This document shows positions 35,984 through 45,581 of a DNA stretch of 64,000 nt, piece after piece. The notes beneath the pieces were generated by a model. It did not search any database and was not told the DNA's origin. It saw nothing but the letters and a program-made list of their open reading frames with translations. Source of the stretch: an uncultured Poribacteria bacterium (GTDB lineage: Bacteria > Poribacteria > WGA-4E > WGA-3G); the NCBI GenBank assembly GCA_951813545.1, contig OX638352.1, forward strand, positions 5,365,966 to 5,429,965. Direction: 5' to 3'. A program made the translations under genes and the position numbers. Numbering within the stretch: the stretch's first letter is position 1; each line of letters opens with the position of its first letter.

Positions 35984-37987
35984 ATGAAAAAAACACATCT
36001 TCTCTATATCGTATGCCTTTTACTTTCCAACCTATTGCTACTAAACGGCTTAGCACAAGACTTCGCAGCACAATGGCACTTACCCAAAGGTGCGAAAGCC
36101 CGCCTTGGAAAAGGCAGACTAATCAATACCAAACTTTCACCGGACGGCACGCAAGTCGCCGTATCAACATCCATCGGTGTCTGGATTTACGACACACAAA
36201 CAAGCGAAGCCGTTTCACTGTTCATGATGCCACAAACTGGTGAGAAGAACGAACCAATGTTCAGGGGATCCAACGGATCATCAGAGACATTAACCTTCTC
36301 CAATGATGCGTCAATTATCGCCACAGTTCACAGAAACAGTGTTTACGTCTGGGACACCTTTACAGGCAAAGCATTTGCCATGCTTGACGAACATCCTGAT
36401 TCAATTAAGGGACTCGCGCTTTCACCCGATCACACGAAACTCGCCACTGCAGGTAGCGACTGGACAGTGCGGTTGTGGGATGTTGATACGGGTAACTATA
36501 TCAGAAGTCTCGGACATCCGAGTGCAGTAAACACAGTCGCATTTTCGCCGGACGGTAAAATCCTCGCAAGTGCGGGAGGGACACTCCGTCTGTGGGATGC
36601 TGACAGCGGAGAAATGTTACATGCCGACAAAAAGGACTTAGGCTCCGTTAACGTGCTCGTCTTTTCGCCAGACGGTAAAACACTGGCAAGCGGCGGCGGA
36701 TGGGATCACACCGTCTATCTGTGGGATGTCAACACAGGGACTATTCGGGTAGACCTCAAAGGTCATACTGGTAAAATCCGTGATATCGCATTTTCACCAG
36801 ACAACAGCGCACTTATCACCACAAGTCTCGACAAGACAATGCGGCTCTGGGACGTTAACACCGGCACCGAACAGAAGCACCTCCCCACTCCTGAGGATAA
36901 AATCAATCCATTTGTGGTAGCAAACCTAATGCTTAAGCGGATTGACCCAGGAGTCCTCCCAGGGAAGCGGGATGATGTTCATACCGTGAAATTTTCTAAA
37001 GACGGCACTCAACTCATCAGTGTCAGTAATGATGGCAGCTTCCATCTATGGAACATTAATACGGGACGCTATCAGCTATCCTTCTCCCTCGGAGAGCACA
37101 CGGATTGGGTGGACGTTCTCGCCTTTTCTGCAGATAGCAAATACCTTGTCAGTAATAATGCGCTTGAAGAGAGGGCACGCGTTTGGAGTGTAGAAACCTT
37201 CACACAAAACGCCATTCTTACAACACCCCAACAAGTTCTCGGACTCACGTTCTCTCCGGACCTCAAAAAACTTGCAGGACGTGATTTTCCGCAGGCAATT
37301 CGGGTGTGGGATGCCGCCACGAAAGAACAGCTGTCTACCTTGCAAGGCACAGACCGGAGACCCGATTATTGGCCGCTGGTATTTTCACCAGACGGCAAAA
37401 AAATCCTCGCAAGCAAAGGTATCTCAGAACTTTTTGGTGACGGTAACGAGATACAACTTTGGAAAACCGATACGGGTGATCAGCTCTTCACACTTGAAGG
37501 ACACACACACGGTGTGAGTGAATACACATTCTCACCCAACAGCATAATCCTGGCGAGCGGTGGCGAAGACGGAACTATCATTTTATGGGATGTCAATACG
37601 GGAAAACGCCTGTCTGACCTTATAGGACACACGAAGCATATCAGTGCGTTAGCCTTCTCCGCAGATAGCACAACGCTCGCAAGCGGAGGCGGAAACGAGA
37701 TTCGTCTATGGAACGTCCACACTGGCAATCTGATCCACACCGTTGATGCCGTGAAAAACGTCAGTGCGTTAGCCTTCTCTCCTGATGGAAAAACACTCAC
37801 AAGCGGAAGTGCGGAAGGACCAATTCAAGTTTGGGAATTAGACCCTAATTACGAAATACAAGCCACCCTCACGGGACATCAAGGATCCATTTACGTGCTG
37901 CTGTTTTCTCCAGATGGCAAAACCCTCGCAAGCGGAGGTGCCGATGGCACAATCCTCCTCTGGGATATGAAACGGCAAGAACAATAA
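35984..37987 (+). CDS. Secreted WD40-repeat protein
   Basis: A 667-aa protein with ribosome-binding site AAGGAG and signal peptide MKKTHLLYIVCLLLSNLLLL. It consists of about 13 WD40 blades with repeats such as LAFSPDGKTLTSGS, TVRLWDVDTGNY and TIILWDVNTGKR, probably two stacked propellers. It ends TILLWDMKRQEQ and a TAA, a common ending for such proteins. The frame continues after the TAA into another WD40 segment, so either this is a complete gene followed by a decayed second gene, or a longer gene with a nonsense mutation. It probably binds other proteins at the cell surface. Confidence 0.85.
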   Translation: MKKTHLLYIVCLLLSNLLLLNGLAQDFAAQWHLPKGAKARLGKGRLINTKLSPDGTQVAVSTSIGVWIYDTQTSEAVSLFMMPQTGEKNEPMFRGSNGSSETLTFSNDASIIATVHRNSVYVWDTFTGKAFAMLDEHPDSIKGLALSPDHTKLATAGSDWTVRLWDVDTGNYIRSLGHPSAVNTVAFSPDGKILASAGGTLRLWDADSGEMLHADKKDLGSVNVLVFSPDGKTLASGGGWDHTVYLWDVNTGTIRVDLKGHTGKIRDIAFSPDNSALITTSLDKTMRLWDVNTGTEQKHLPTPEDKINPFVVANLMLKRIDPGVLPGKRDDVHTVKFSKDGTQLISVSNDGSFHLWNINTGRYQLSFSLGEHTDWVDVLAFSADSKYLVSNNALEERARVWSVETFTQNAILTTPQQVLGLTFSPDLKKLAGRDFPQAIRVWDAATKEQLSTLQGTDRRPDYWPLVFSPDGKKILASKGISELFGDGNEIQLWKTDTGDQLFTLEGHTHGVSEYTFSPNSIILASGGEDGTIILWDVNTGKRLSDLIGHTKHISALAFSADSTTLASGGGNEIRLWNVHTGNLIHTVDAVKNVSALAFSPDGKTLTSGSAEGPIQVWELDPNYEIQATLTGHQGSIYVLLFSPDGKTLASGGADGTILLWDMKRQEQ

Positions 37988-38928
37988 CCTTTAAAAGAAA
38001 CAAAAAACTTAAAAGAAAAACCGAGAGGCATCACAACGATAGCTTCCTCTCCAGACGGAAAAACACTTACCAGTAGCGATTCTAAAGGGCAGTCCAGATG
38101 TGGGATACGTCCACCGGCAAACTCCGCTCCACTTTCCAAGGTCCCGAAAGAATTACCAATGCAGTCTCTGTTGCCTCAACAGATGGTACCATACTTGCCA
38201 ACGAACAAAATAGACAGATTCGTTTGTGGAAGTTCAGACCCAACACCGCCGAACCTATTATTACGGATACAAAATCGGATTCTATATTGAAATCCAAGCG
38301 CGTAGTTATGGCACTCTCACCGGATGCCACACGCCTTGCAGCCGCGGCACCAGCGGCACATAAAATCTACTATCCAATTTGGGTTTGGGATACAAACACT
38401 GGGGAACTGTTGTTCACTTTGGAAGCACACACGCGATGGATTCAGGCATTGGTGTTTTCACCCGACAGCAAAACGCTGGCGAGTGGGGATATCGGTAATA
38501 CAATTCGGTTATGGAATATGGATATCGGCACCTCTCGCGCAACCTTCAAAATATCTACAGGAAACTTTCACGCGTTAACCTTCTCACCGAACGGCAAACT
38601 CCTCGCAAACGGAAGCAATGACGGAAAAGTTCGATTGTGGGATGCTACCGTCAAAAAACAGGAGGGGTTGAGCACTTTCGGAGGGTACACCCCTCTGCTA
38701 ACGCTCAGAGGACATAAGAATCGAGCCTCCGCCTTAGCATTTTCGCCGGATGGAAAAACGCTGATCACTGCCGGTCCCTCCGGAAACATCCGGGCATGGG
38801 ATACCACTACTGGAAGCGAACGCTTCACATGTTCAGGACACTTTGGAAATGCGTTGGGGCTTGCCTTTTCTGAAACGGACTCCACCTTTACAAGTGTGTA
38901 TGGCCTCACTTGGAACAGCGTTCAACTT
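37988..38928 (+). pseudogene. WD40 gene fragment, 5' side of the island
   Basis: In the frame of the upstream gene the sequence after TAA reads PLKETKNLKEKPRGITTIAS and SPDGKTLTSSDSKG. Around 38085 the frame must shift to continue as MWDTSTGKLRSTFQGPERI (38098 on). About six WD40 blades follow, ending SGHFGNALGLAFSETDSTF and WNSVQL at 38928. The next expected residues, WD..TG, are absent; TGNQISVRF appears at 45583. The WD40 gene therefore seems to be interrupted by the 6.65-kb island. Both a stop and a frameshift show that it is no longer functional. Confidence 0.75.
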
Positions 38929-38930
38929 AA

Positions 38931-39548
38931 GGCTCGTCGGGAAAAACGAGTATCGCCAAGAAGTTAGAGGCTGATGGATTTGGTTACTACATGAATCTCT
39001 ATAGATGCCGGGACGGATTCCAACGCAAACTTTATGACAATCTTGAGCGTACGCATGAACAGCGGAATGTTGAGGTCTTTGGTATCCCGTCGTTTGCGTG
39101 GATGGGACTTGAATTTCACTACAGAGTTAAGGCTTTCCTGAATGCCGGGCAACCGGTTATCTCTGACCATTATTTGGGCGATTACTATGCGGATATGCTT
39201 GAAGATTTAGACGATCTCGCGCTGTTGGAAACCTGTGTCAAGCATATCGGATTCCCGTGGTTCACGAAAACTTTATCGTTTTATCTCGATATAGATTATG
39301 AGTCGTATCTCCAACGCCATGAGAGCCGTGAACATCTGTTGCCTGAGAACACTGAAGTTGCGAAACAAAACTTTGTCCCCGAAGAACTATTTAACGCCCG
39401 TCGAGAACGGTATCATCGGCTTGTGGATGCGAATCTACTCACATTGATTGATGCGAGAAAAGACGTGGATACTGTTTATTTGGAAGTCAAGAAGGTGGTA
39501 CTCCATGCGAAAACGCGCTATAAAAAACATCTGGATAATGACGCTTGA
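38931..39548 (+). pseudogene. P-loop nucleotide kinase-like, start codon lost
   Basis: The frame opens after a TAA (38928-38930) with GSSGKTSIAKKLEADGFGYY, a Walker A-type sequence, and continues MNLYRCRDGFQRKLYDNLER, FHYRVKAFLNAGQPVISDHY and a C-terminal basic helix. The pattern resembles thymidylate or deoxynucleotide kinases (SDHYLGDYYAD in place of the DRY motif). There is no ATG, GTG or TTG between the stop and residue 21, so a product started at ATG 38991 would lack the P-loop. The first residues were probably lost at the island border. Confidence 0.6.
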
Positions 39549-40233
39549 AGCGATACCGAATCGGAAGTGGGGCTGTCTCGGGGCGTTGGATGCTCGCCTT
39601 TTCCCGATGGATCAGGTAAATACTGTTCACGGTGTCGATGGTCTTACCTATAACTCGCATGACGAAATCGTTCGAGCCGCAGCCGCAGACGGTTTTAGTT
39701 TCTTCACGGAGAACCCGGACTATCTGAAGCGTCCGATCCCGATGGTTGCTGGTACATGGTCGGCGTGCCGTGTACTGCGCACGGTTGCCAACCAAGAGGC
39801 AGCTGCGATTGTGATGGAAGATGATTGGGTATTCACCATTGATTACCCGGACATTCTCGATCGGCTTGAATACTGTGATCCGGAGAAGACAGAGATCGCT
39901 GCATTAATTGCGAAGCTTTACACACGCGGCAGACTTCGGTGTGAAGTGCAGGCGGTCGATCCGTACTGGATCGCCGGTATTCCGGTCTCGGCAGCATGTG
40001 CAAGTGTCTATACGCCAAAGGGCGCAGCCCTTGTGTTGAAACGTTTTGCTGAACACCGTGGCACGACGCTTGAGAAAGCCGTGATGGGGATAAAATATCC
40101 GACAGCCGTGACGATGCTTCAACCCGTTGGGCATCACCCGTTATTGATGGGTCCGTCGCGTGCGAACCCTGACGGCACGCGTGAATCTTATGTGAACGCC
40201 TACGCGCGTTGGGAGCAAGGAGTAACCTTATGA
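39538..40233 (+). CDS. Glycosyltransferase family 25-like protein
   Basis: A 231-aa protein starting MTLEAIPNRKWGCLGALDAR; ATG 39538 overlaps the kinase stop codon (39505 is an alternative start). GT25 features: VNTVHGVDGLTY after the first segment, AAAIVMEDDWVFT (the acidic E-D-D motif) and a later SAACASVYTPKGAALVL. Such enzymes add sugars to LPS, capsule or phage structures. It overlaps the next glycosyltransferase by 4 bp, so the two are probably translated together. Confidence 0.7.
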   Translation: MTLEAIPNRKWGCLGALDARLFPMDQVNTVHGVDGLTYNSHDEIVRAAAADGFSFFTENPDYLKRPIPMVAGTWSACRVLRTVANQEAAAIVMEDDWVFTIDYPDILDRLEYCDPEKTEIAALIAKLYTRGRLRCEVQAVDPYWIAGIPVSAACASVYTPKGAALVLKRFAEHRGTTLEKAVMGIKYPTAVTMLQPVGHHPLLMGPSRANPDGTRESYVNAYARWEQGVTL

Positions 40234-41222
40234 AAATATCATGCATCACACGTGAAGACTGGTTCAATAAAGAGACGTTGAAAACCAAGCCGGGTTCGGG
40301 GTCCGGCGGTGGTGGTATTGTCACGAAATACCTGAGCTTGATGAAATGTTGCCCTGACATCCATTTCACGAGCGACTTCGGTGACCCGAATTTGCGACCC
40401 ATTGTTTTAATTGAGCCGTTGGTGATAAAATTGCGAAGTGCCAAAGCGATGGAAACCGCGCTGTCGAAGGCAGAGAAACTTGAGAGCCATACGGGTGTAA
40501 AACTGCTCTGGTGCGAGGAGCAGACAGTCTTTCGGTGGGATCATGAAGTCCAGCACGTGATGTTTGAAGCGGTTGACGGCTTGCTGGCGTGTAATCAGTA
40601 TCAGAAACAACTGCTTGAGACACTGCCTTTCGATAAACCGATCTATACGCTCTACACACCGATTGACGACGAACTCTATTACCCGGAACCCAAAAAAAAG
40701 CAGGTCATTGTTGCGTCTAAAGTCGGGTATCAGAAAAACACAGCCGCGATTATTGAACTTTTTGATGCGCTCTCGGACGATATCCGGACGGTTTATATTG
40801 GGTCCGCGGAGATGTGGGGCGGTAAATCTACGTATGAATACGATAAAGAATTTGAAAAAGAGCTGTCACGGGCTGCGGACACCTATATCAAGTCGGCATC
40901 GCCGGTAGAGACAGCGGAATGGATACGGAAATCGGCGGCGGGTCTGAATATCAGCATCTATGATGTCGGTAGCCTCTTTTTCCTTGAGACGGTGATGGCG
41001 GGTGGCGATTTCTTTGCGTGGAATTATCACCCGATGTTTAATGAATATCAGCACGTCAAGCGGTTTGATACTGTCAAAGACGGCGCGTCGCTCATCACTG
41101 AAACCCTTGAGAACGTAGAACCGAACACAGCACTCCGAGACGAAGTTATGGCCAAACATTCTTTCGCGTCTTTCAAAAGGCAGTTAGGCGCGATCATACA
41201 GGAAGTCTTTGTAAATGGATAA
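40230..41222 (+). CDS. GT-B type glycosyltransferase
   Basis: A 330-aa protein; ATG 40230 overlaps the previous gene (ATGA). The N-terminal part contains GSGSGGGGIVTKYLSLMKC and LIEPLVIKL; the middle, LLACNQYQKQLLETLPFDKP and IYTLYTPIDDELYYP, is the linker typical of GT-B enzymes; the second half starts KQVIVASKVGYQKNTAAIIE, with LNISIYDVGSLFFLETVMAGG as the donor-binding E-containing stretch. The sugar and acceptor are unknown. Its last codons (IIQEVFVNG) are repeated at 43172-43205 beyond the inserted hydrolase cassette. Confidence 0.75.
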   Translation: MKISCITREDWFNKETLKTKPGSGSGGGGIVTKYLSLMKCCPDIHFTSDFGDPNLRPIVLIEPLVIKLRSAKAMETALSKAEKLESHTGVKLLWCEEQTVFRWDHEVQHVMFEAVDGLLACNQYQKQLLETLPFDKPIYTLYTPIDDELYYPEPKKKQVIVASKVGYQKNTAAIIELFDALSDDIRTVYIGSAEMWGGKSTYEYDKEFEKELSRAADTYIKSASPVETAEWIRKSAAGLNISIYDVGSLFFLETVMAGGDFFAWNYHPMFNEYQHVKRFDTVKDGASLITETLENVEPNTALRDEVMAKHSFASFKRQLGAIIQEVFVNG

Positions 41223-41229
41223 CAGAATT
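41196..41229. repeat. 34-bp direct repeat flanking the GH cassette, left
   Basis: ATACAGGAAGTCTTT (41196-41210), a 4-bp variable part and ATGGATAACAGAATT (41215-41229). The second copy is at 43172-43205. The copies encode the glycosyltransferase C-terminus and, in overlapping frame, the first codons MDNRI of the next gene. Confidence 0.8.
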
Positions 41230-41269
41230 TGCTGAGACTCTGGATACTTCAAGAATAAGGAGAAACAAT

Positions 41270-43159
41270 ATGAAAAAACTAATAATGTCTATTTTTTTCT
41301 TGGCGTTTGTTTTACCAAGTGTTGTTCATCCGGCATCGCTTATGATTAGTGAACAAGGCGATATTTTCGCGGAGACGGATCGCTATCAGGTGCGGTTGAA
41401 AAACGGGATCGTCATACACTTGCATAACAAACTCACGAAAGAAACTTATACACTTTCAGGTTCAGGAAGAGAGGCAATTCCACTGAGCCGCCAATATGGA
41501 GAACTTTCCGGGATGCGGGGGTTCGATGAGTGGGAAATAAGAGGTGCTGATGCCTTGAAAGTTGAAAAGATTTCACCTGTAGCGGCGAAACTGACGGCTC
41601 GGTGGCATCAGAGTACACTTATTATGTGGGTGGTTATTGACGTGCTCACTGGAGATTTGATAATTAGACAGGAGGGTTTTTCTGATCAAACAGGGCTTTC
41701 TGCTATCAGGTGGGGGGTCGGAAATTTAGATTATGATCAGGTCTCTCTGATTGCGCCAGGGCGCGGCGGAAAAATAATAAAATCTGAAAATGCGGAGGAT
41801 TTTTATTGGACGTATCCGGGTGAATGGTGGCAAGCCCCTCTTGCTGTCGTGCAAGGAACATTGGGGGGATGTTTTGTGATGAGTGAGGATGAAACAGACC
41901 AATTTAAAGCACTCGGTCATTGGCCAGGGCGAAAGTCAAATACCTTCGGTATTGATTTTAACACGCACAATTTTTTCCCTTTTGAAAATCGTCAACATAT
42001 TACTTCTGTGATTTGGAGGTTTAATACATATAACGGCGATTGGCAGGTGCCTGCGGAAAGGTATCGTCAAGGGATGATGGATCGAAATGAATCGCGTGTC
42101 GCTCGTAAGCCTGCATGGGTTAAAGATATTCAACTCGTTGTCATGTATTGTTCGTTCCATAGAGATTACATTGCAATGTTAGACTTTGTGGCGAAACATA
42201 TCAACCCGAAAAATGTGTTATTTTACTGTCGGCACGGTTGGTATGGTGGGGAGCAGGAGTGGCCTGATCATCGCGTGAGAGAAGATCTTCCAACGTTTAT
42301 ATCCGCTGCGAAGCAACACGGTTTTAGAGTGATGCTCTACGCAGGTTTTCCCTTTGTTTCTCAAACCCATCCACTTTACCCCGAATGGGAACCCTTTCTA
42401 TATCGAGGTAGCGATGGAAACATAACAGGATGGGAATTGGAACTGGGAGGTCCCGCCTATATAAATCCTGCAGCTTCAAGTTATAGAGAATATCTCGTGA
42501 AAGTATTGAAAAATTTGCAAGAGACATATAACATTGATGCCTTCCATCTTGATGTTAATACCTTTATCCGAAATCACGAGCCTATTGACGGATTAACGCC
42601 TATTCAAGGGAATATGCTTTTACATGAAGAACTCATTGCATCGATGCCAGATATTGTTTTTTCTGGTGAATTTATTCACGCGGTGTCATCTCCGTATGTC
42701 GCTTTTTATGCGAACCCGCCTGATCTGGGTTATGGAGACCCACACCCGATAACTGATTTCTTATTTTCGCAGTGGTCCCTTGATTATGGCGGTGCCCTTG
42801 CATATTTGGGGGACAGACATAAAGCACAAGAACTGGAAATATTGAATGAACATATTAAGGCGTATAAACAACTGGATGTGCTTCCGACAATCCGGTATTA
42901 TTTTGAGCATCATCTGGAAATACAACAAGCGATTTCTATAGTGCATCGTACCAATTCAAATGCCGAGTTTTGGGAAGAATTAGAACGGATGGTAAATACG
43001 CCTTATCGTGAAGATCTGAATTTCGATGGCGTTGTGAACATTTTGGATCTTGTGATGGTTGCTAACGCTTTTGGCGATGCCGCCGGCCCCGATCTGAATT
43101 TCGATGGCGTTGTGAACATTTTGGATCTTGTGATGGTTGCTAACGCTTTTGGTAATTAA
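41270..43159 (+). CDS. Secreted glycoside hydrolase-like protein with dockerin-type repeats
   Basis: A 629-aa protein with ribosome-binding site AAGGAG and signal peptide MKKLIMSIFFLAFVLPSVVHP. It has an N-terminal beta-sandwich (residues 30-280) and a TIM-barrel-like part (NVLFYCRHGWYGGEQEWPDH, GFRVMLYAGFPFV, YNIDAFHLDVNTFIRNH, DIVFSGEFIH), where the D in HLDVN and E in SGEF may be catalytic. This looks like a DUF6259-type hydrolase, not firmly assigned. The C-terminus carries two identical dockerin-like calcium-binding units (DLNFDGVVNILDLVMVANAF). It forms a cassette between 34-bp direct repeats. Confidence 0.75.
   Translation: MKKLIMSIFFLAFVLPSVVHPASLMISEQGDIFAETDRYQVRLKNGIVIHLHNKLTKETYTLSGSGREAIPLSRQYGELSGMRGFDEWEIRGADALKVEKISPVAAKLTARWHQSTLIMWVVIDVLTGDLIIRQEGFSDQTGLSAIRWGVGNLDYDQVSLIAPGRGGKIIKSENAEDFYWTYPGEWWQAPLAVVQGTLGGCFVMSEDETDQFKALGHWPGRKSNTFGIDFNTHNFFPFENRQHITSVIWRFNTYNGDWQVPAERYRQGMMDRNESRVARKPAWVKDIQLVVMYCSFHRDYIAMLDFVAKHINPKNVLFYCRHGWYGGEQEWPDHRVREDLPTFISAAKQHGFRVMLYAGFPFVSQTHPLYPEWEPFLYRGSDGNITGWELELGGPAYINPAASSYREYLVKVLKNLQETYNIDAFHLDVNTFIRNHEPIDGLTPIQGNMLLHEELIASMPDIVFSGEFIHAVSSPYVAFYANPPDLGYGDPHPITDFLFSQWSLDYGGALAYLGDRHKAQELEILNEHIKAYKQLDVLPTIRYYFEHHLEIQQAISIVHRTNSNAEFWEELERMVNTPYREDLNFDGVVNILDLVMVANAFGDAAGPDLNFDGVVNILDLVMVANAFGN
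43013..43152 (+). repeat. Exact tandem duplication of dockerin unit
   Basis: Bases 43013-43074 and 43091-43152 are identical over 62 bp, with a period of 78 bp (26 codons). Each encodes a D-x-N-x-D-G loop and helix. Identity at silent sites indicates recent duplication or gene conversion. Confidence 0.9.
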
Positions 43160-43171
43160 TTCGGAAATGTT

Positions 43172-43205
43172 ATACAGGAAGTCTTTATCAATGGATAACA
43201 GAATT
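43172..43205. repeat. 34-bp direct repeat flanking the GH cassette, right
   Basis: Second copy of 41196-41229, with ATCA in place of GTAA at the variable part. In the glycosyltransferase frame it reads VIQEVFING then stop, a relic of a glycosyltransferase C-terminus. Confidence 0.8.
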
Positions 43206-43712
43206 ACGATGGATTGCATTGTCCATGAACACCGCAACACTGAGTCGTGGATCATCAAAACAGAAGATGGGCAGTCGCCAGAGCTTGAAGAAATGCTGGT
43301 CGGTGTGCATCTCAATATTTGTGATTATTTCGGGCAATACCCGATCCTTGTCTTTAATATCCAGCACCGACCGCGGCGGGGCGAAGTTTTCAAGGATGTC
43401 TATCTTTTAGGTGTGCAAGATGTCCCAGAAGAAAATATGTTTTTCCTTGCCAACGGACACTTTTTGAGACAGTGTTTGGAGAAAGAAGTCAAAGACCCTA
43501 AAAGCGAAGATGTCTATCCGATGCATACCCTCGATGGCATCCAACTTTTATTTGAAAGCCTGGATAGCTGTGAACAGCTATCCGGTATCCAAAAAAGCAA
43601 AAACTGTTTTATTGTCGGTATTTACGGTGTACCTAATCCGATCCATTTCTCAAGAGGTTTCGGTGATGATATTCAAAACGAGACAGACGAAACACATCAG
43701 ACAGCAGCGTAA
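43191..43712 (+). CDS. Hypothetical protein, island gene
   Basis: A 173-aa protein starting MDNRITMDCIVHEHRNTESW. I do not recognise it. It looks cytoplasmic and mixed alpha/beta, with VHLNICDYFGQYPILVFNIQ and NMFFLANGHFLRQCLEKEV and an acidic, polar C-terminus. The start overlaps the remnant glycosyltransferase stop, as expected if it was originally coupled to that gene. The upstream in-frame extension to 43137 encodes cassette sequence and is excluded. Confidence 0.5.
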   Translation: MDNRITMDCIVHEHRNTESWIIKTEDGQSPELEEMLVGVHLNICDYFGQYPILVFNIQHRPRRGEVFKDVYLLGVQDVPEENMFFLANGHFLRQCLEKEVKDPKSEDVYPMHTLDGIQLLFESLDSCEQLSGIQKSKNCFIVGIYGVPNPIHFSRGFGDDIQNETDETHQTAA

Positions 43713-43716
43713 AATC

Positions 43717-43908
43717 ATGGGTATCTATATACAGGTAGGGATGAAACACATACCGAAAGTTTTACCCTCTCAAATCGTTGCGTTAATTGTGGGTTCAAGG
43801 TTCAGCCTGCCGAACGATAGTTTTGATTTTAGCTTCACTGTAAACAGTGATGGGAGTATTGATACGGGTGGTGGTGATACTTATACATCCGGAGGTACAG
43901 AAGAATAA
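43717..43908 (+). CDS. Small hypothetical protein, island gene
   Basis: 63 aa (MGIYIQVGMKHIPKVLPSQI onward) ending in a Gly/Ser/Asp-rich tail (DGSIDTGGGDTYTSGGTEE). ATG 43717 lies 4 bp after the previous stop. There is no known domain. The position between two island genes with a 2-bp gap downstream supports it being real, but evidence is thin. Confidence 0.4.
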   Translation: MGIYIQVGMKHIPKVLPSQIVALIVGSRFSLPNDSFDFSFTVNSDGSIDTGGGDTYTSGGTEE

Positions 43909-43910
43909 TC

Positions 43911-44939
43911 ATGGGAAAAATAACGAGTAAAAGGAGTATCCAAATCGTGATAAAGCAGATGAAATCGTTTTTAGTGCTAATATTTTTGTGGCTCTTTGTT
44001 TGGGGGTGTGGCGATGAAGGGATACTGATAAACGGGCTTGCGCCGACCGCACCGTCAGTGTCTCTTGATGTTGGACCTGTGCCTGAAGACATCCAAGAAA
44101 TTATCTGGGGTAAAGATGTGGACACGCTCATGGCAGAACTTGAGGATACGATAGCGGCGGATCTTCCTGATGATATTTGGGCGAAGCACCTTATCCACAA
44201 GATATGTCTCAGACGTGAGCAAGAAGCGTACTATGAGAAATACATCTCTGCGGGCGGTGTCGCGATCATGGGGGATAAGCTTCTCCCGGACCGTGCCTTT
44301 TATGCGGCGCGGGACATCGTTTTCGGTATGACCCAAAAACGTCCTGAACTCTTGGCATTGCTCACGCCGAGCCGTGAAAACCGACCGGGTGCGATGCGGG
44401 ACGGCATTCAGCACGATGTGACCGGACGGACGACACCGAGTCGTAAGTTCCGTATGATTCTTTCAAACGGCAGTCTCGGTAACGCAGTGATCCCTGAGAT
44501 GCGCTTGGGGAGCGGTATTCACTATCGTGTCTTAACCATCGGGGGCTATGTGGCAGATTTTGCGTGGGTAACTGCGTCGGTGTATGAAGAAGTCACTTTG
44601 ACTTTTGTTACCGTATTCGTCCATGAATTTGCACATGCGATAAATCTGGCGATCCGGCTTTTAGACACGACCTTCGATGACCGTCTTGATGCTGCGTATG
44701 CTGCCGCGAAGGAAAACGGCAGCTACTTCGGTGGTGTCGGCAGCACGCATCAGGCACTGCGAAACCCGTATGAATACTGGGCATTGAGTGCATCAAGATG
44801 GTTCACTGTGTTTACGTTAGAAGGGCAAGAATTTCTCCACGATGAATTTCGTCGGCAGGACCCCTTGATGTATGAATTGTTGACGGAATGGTTTGATCCG
44901 ATAAACCTGAGAGTGGTTGAATCGAGGGTCTATGAATAA
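43911..44939 (+). CDS. Putative zinc metallopeptidase lipoprotein
   Basis: A 342-aa protein; ATG 43911 or 43959. A lipoprotein-type signal MKSFLVLIFLWLFVWGC follows the second start. HExxH is present in VTVFVHEFAHAINLAI (about residue 240), with NPYEYWALSASRWF about 50 residues later offering a glutamate third ligand. This gluzincin-like layout resembles the partial peptidase at the window start, though overall similarity is low. Target proteins are unknown. A conserved-looking AFYAARDIVFGMTQKRPELL precedes the catalytic part. The last island genes follow directly. Confidence 0.6.
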   Translation: MGKITSKRSIQIVIKQMKSFLVLIFLWLFVWGCGDEGILINGLAPTAPSVSLDVGPVPEDIQEIIWGKDVDTLMAELEDTIAADLPDDIWAKHLIHKICLRREQEAYYEKYISAGGVAIMGDKLLPDRAFYAARDIVFGMTQKRPELLALLTPSRENRPGAMRDGIQHDVTGRTTPSRKFRMILSNGSLGNAVIPEMRLGSGIHYRVLTIGGYVADFAWVTASVYEEVTLTFVTVFVHEFAHAINLAIRLLDTTFDDRLDAAYAAAKENGSYFGGVGSTHQALRNPYEYWALSASRWFTVFTLEGQEFLHDEFRRQDPLMYELLTEWFDPINLRVVESRVYE

Positions 44940-45005
44940 ATGGCAGCACACTTTATTAACTTTCAATATCCACCAATCTTAGTGGATACACCACAGGAGC
45001 ACACA

Positions 45006-45581
45006 ATGAAAGAAACGATTTTTAAGCGTCGCGCAGATGACGCACCTTTCACAGTTATGGGGCATGAGATTTTTGACTGTATTTCAGATGACCCTGATTT
45101 TATCGAAGCACGGATCGCTGAAGTCCCGCCGTTGTGTATGGTGACAAATAGTGACCTTAACGAGCTACAGATACATAACATTGTCAGCGATTACTATGTC
45201 TACCTTGTTGAATACAACGGTGAGCAATGTCTCGGTGTCGCCGGTGGATTTTACAAGAACGAACAAAAAGTCTTTGACAAGATCGACCCGAAACTGACAG
45301 CAAAATGTAACGGCATGAAGAAATGGGTTAACGGGGGAGATAGAGAGACACCCGTCTTGGTCGAGTTGATAGAAGACCCATTGTGTATCCTGATTAGTGA
45401 TGAACTTGAACCGATTCGCCGGGAGATGCTCAAAAAAACGTGGGAAACAATTCAAGTCGAACATGACGATAGAGACTATGATGCGATTGCGTGTGTCAAC
45501 TTCAACCCTGATTACGATCCCGGACCTGGTAGAGTTATTTCCCAAAGTTTCCGACTTCAACCGACAGCCGCAGAGGGATAG
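45006..45581 (+). CDS. Hypothetical protein, last island gene
   Basis: A 191-aa protein with ribosome-binding site AGGAG before ATG 45006. It is unrecognised. Features: FTVMGHEIFDCISDDPDFIEA, YYVYLVEYNGEQCLGVAGGF and a C-terminal YDAIACVNFNPDYDPGPG. It has no signal peptide. Its TAG (45579-45581) is 1 bp from the point where WD40 sequence resumes, so it marks the right end of the island. Confidence 0.5.
   Translation: MKETIFKRRADDAPFTVMGHEIFDCISDDPDFIEARIAEVPPLCMVTNSDLNELQIHNIVSDYYVYLVEYNGEQCLGVAGGFYKNEQKVFDKIDPKLTAKCNGMKKWVNGGDRETPVLVELIEDPLCILISDELEPIRREMLKKTWETIQVEHDDRDYDAIACVNFNPDYDPGPGRVISQSFRLQPTAAEG

Noticed and set aside
36400..37980. Regularly spaced similar DNA segments as a possible CRISPR or tandem repeat
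   Set aside because: They encode WD40 blades with protein-level similarity only; unit lengths vary and there are no constant repeats with unique spacers.
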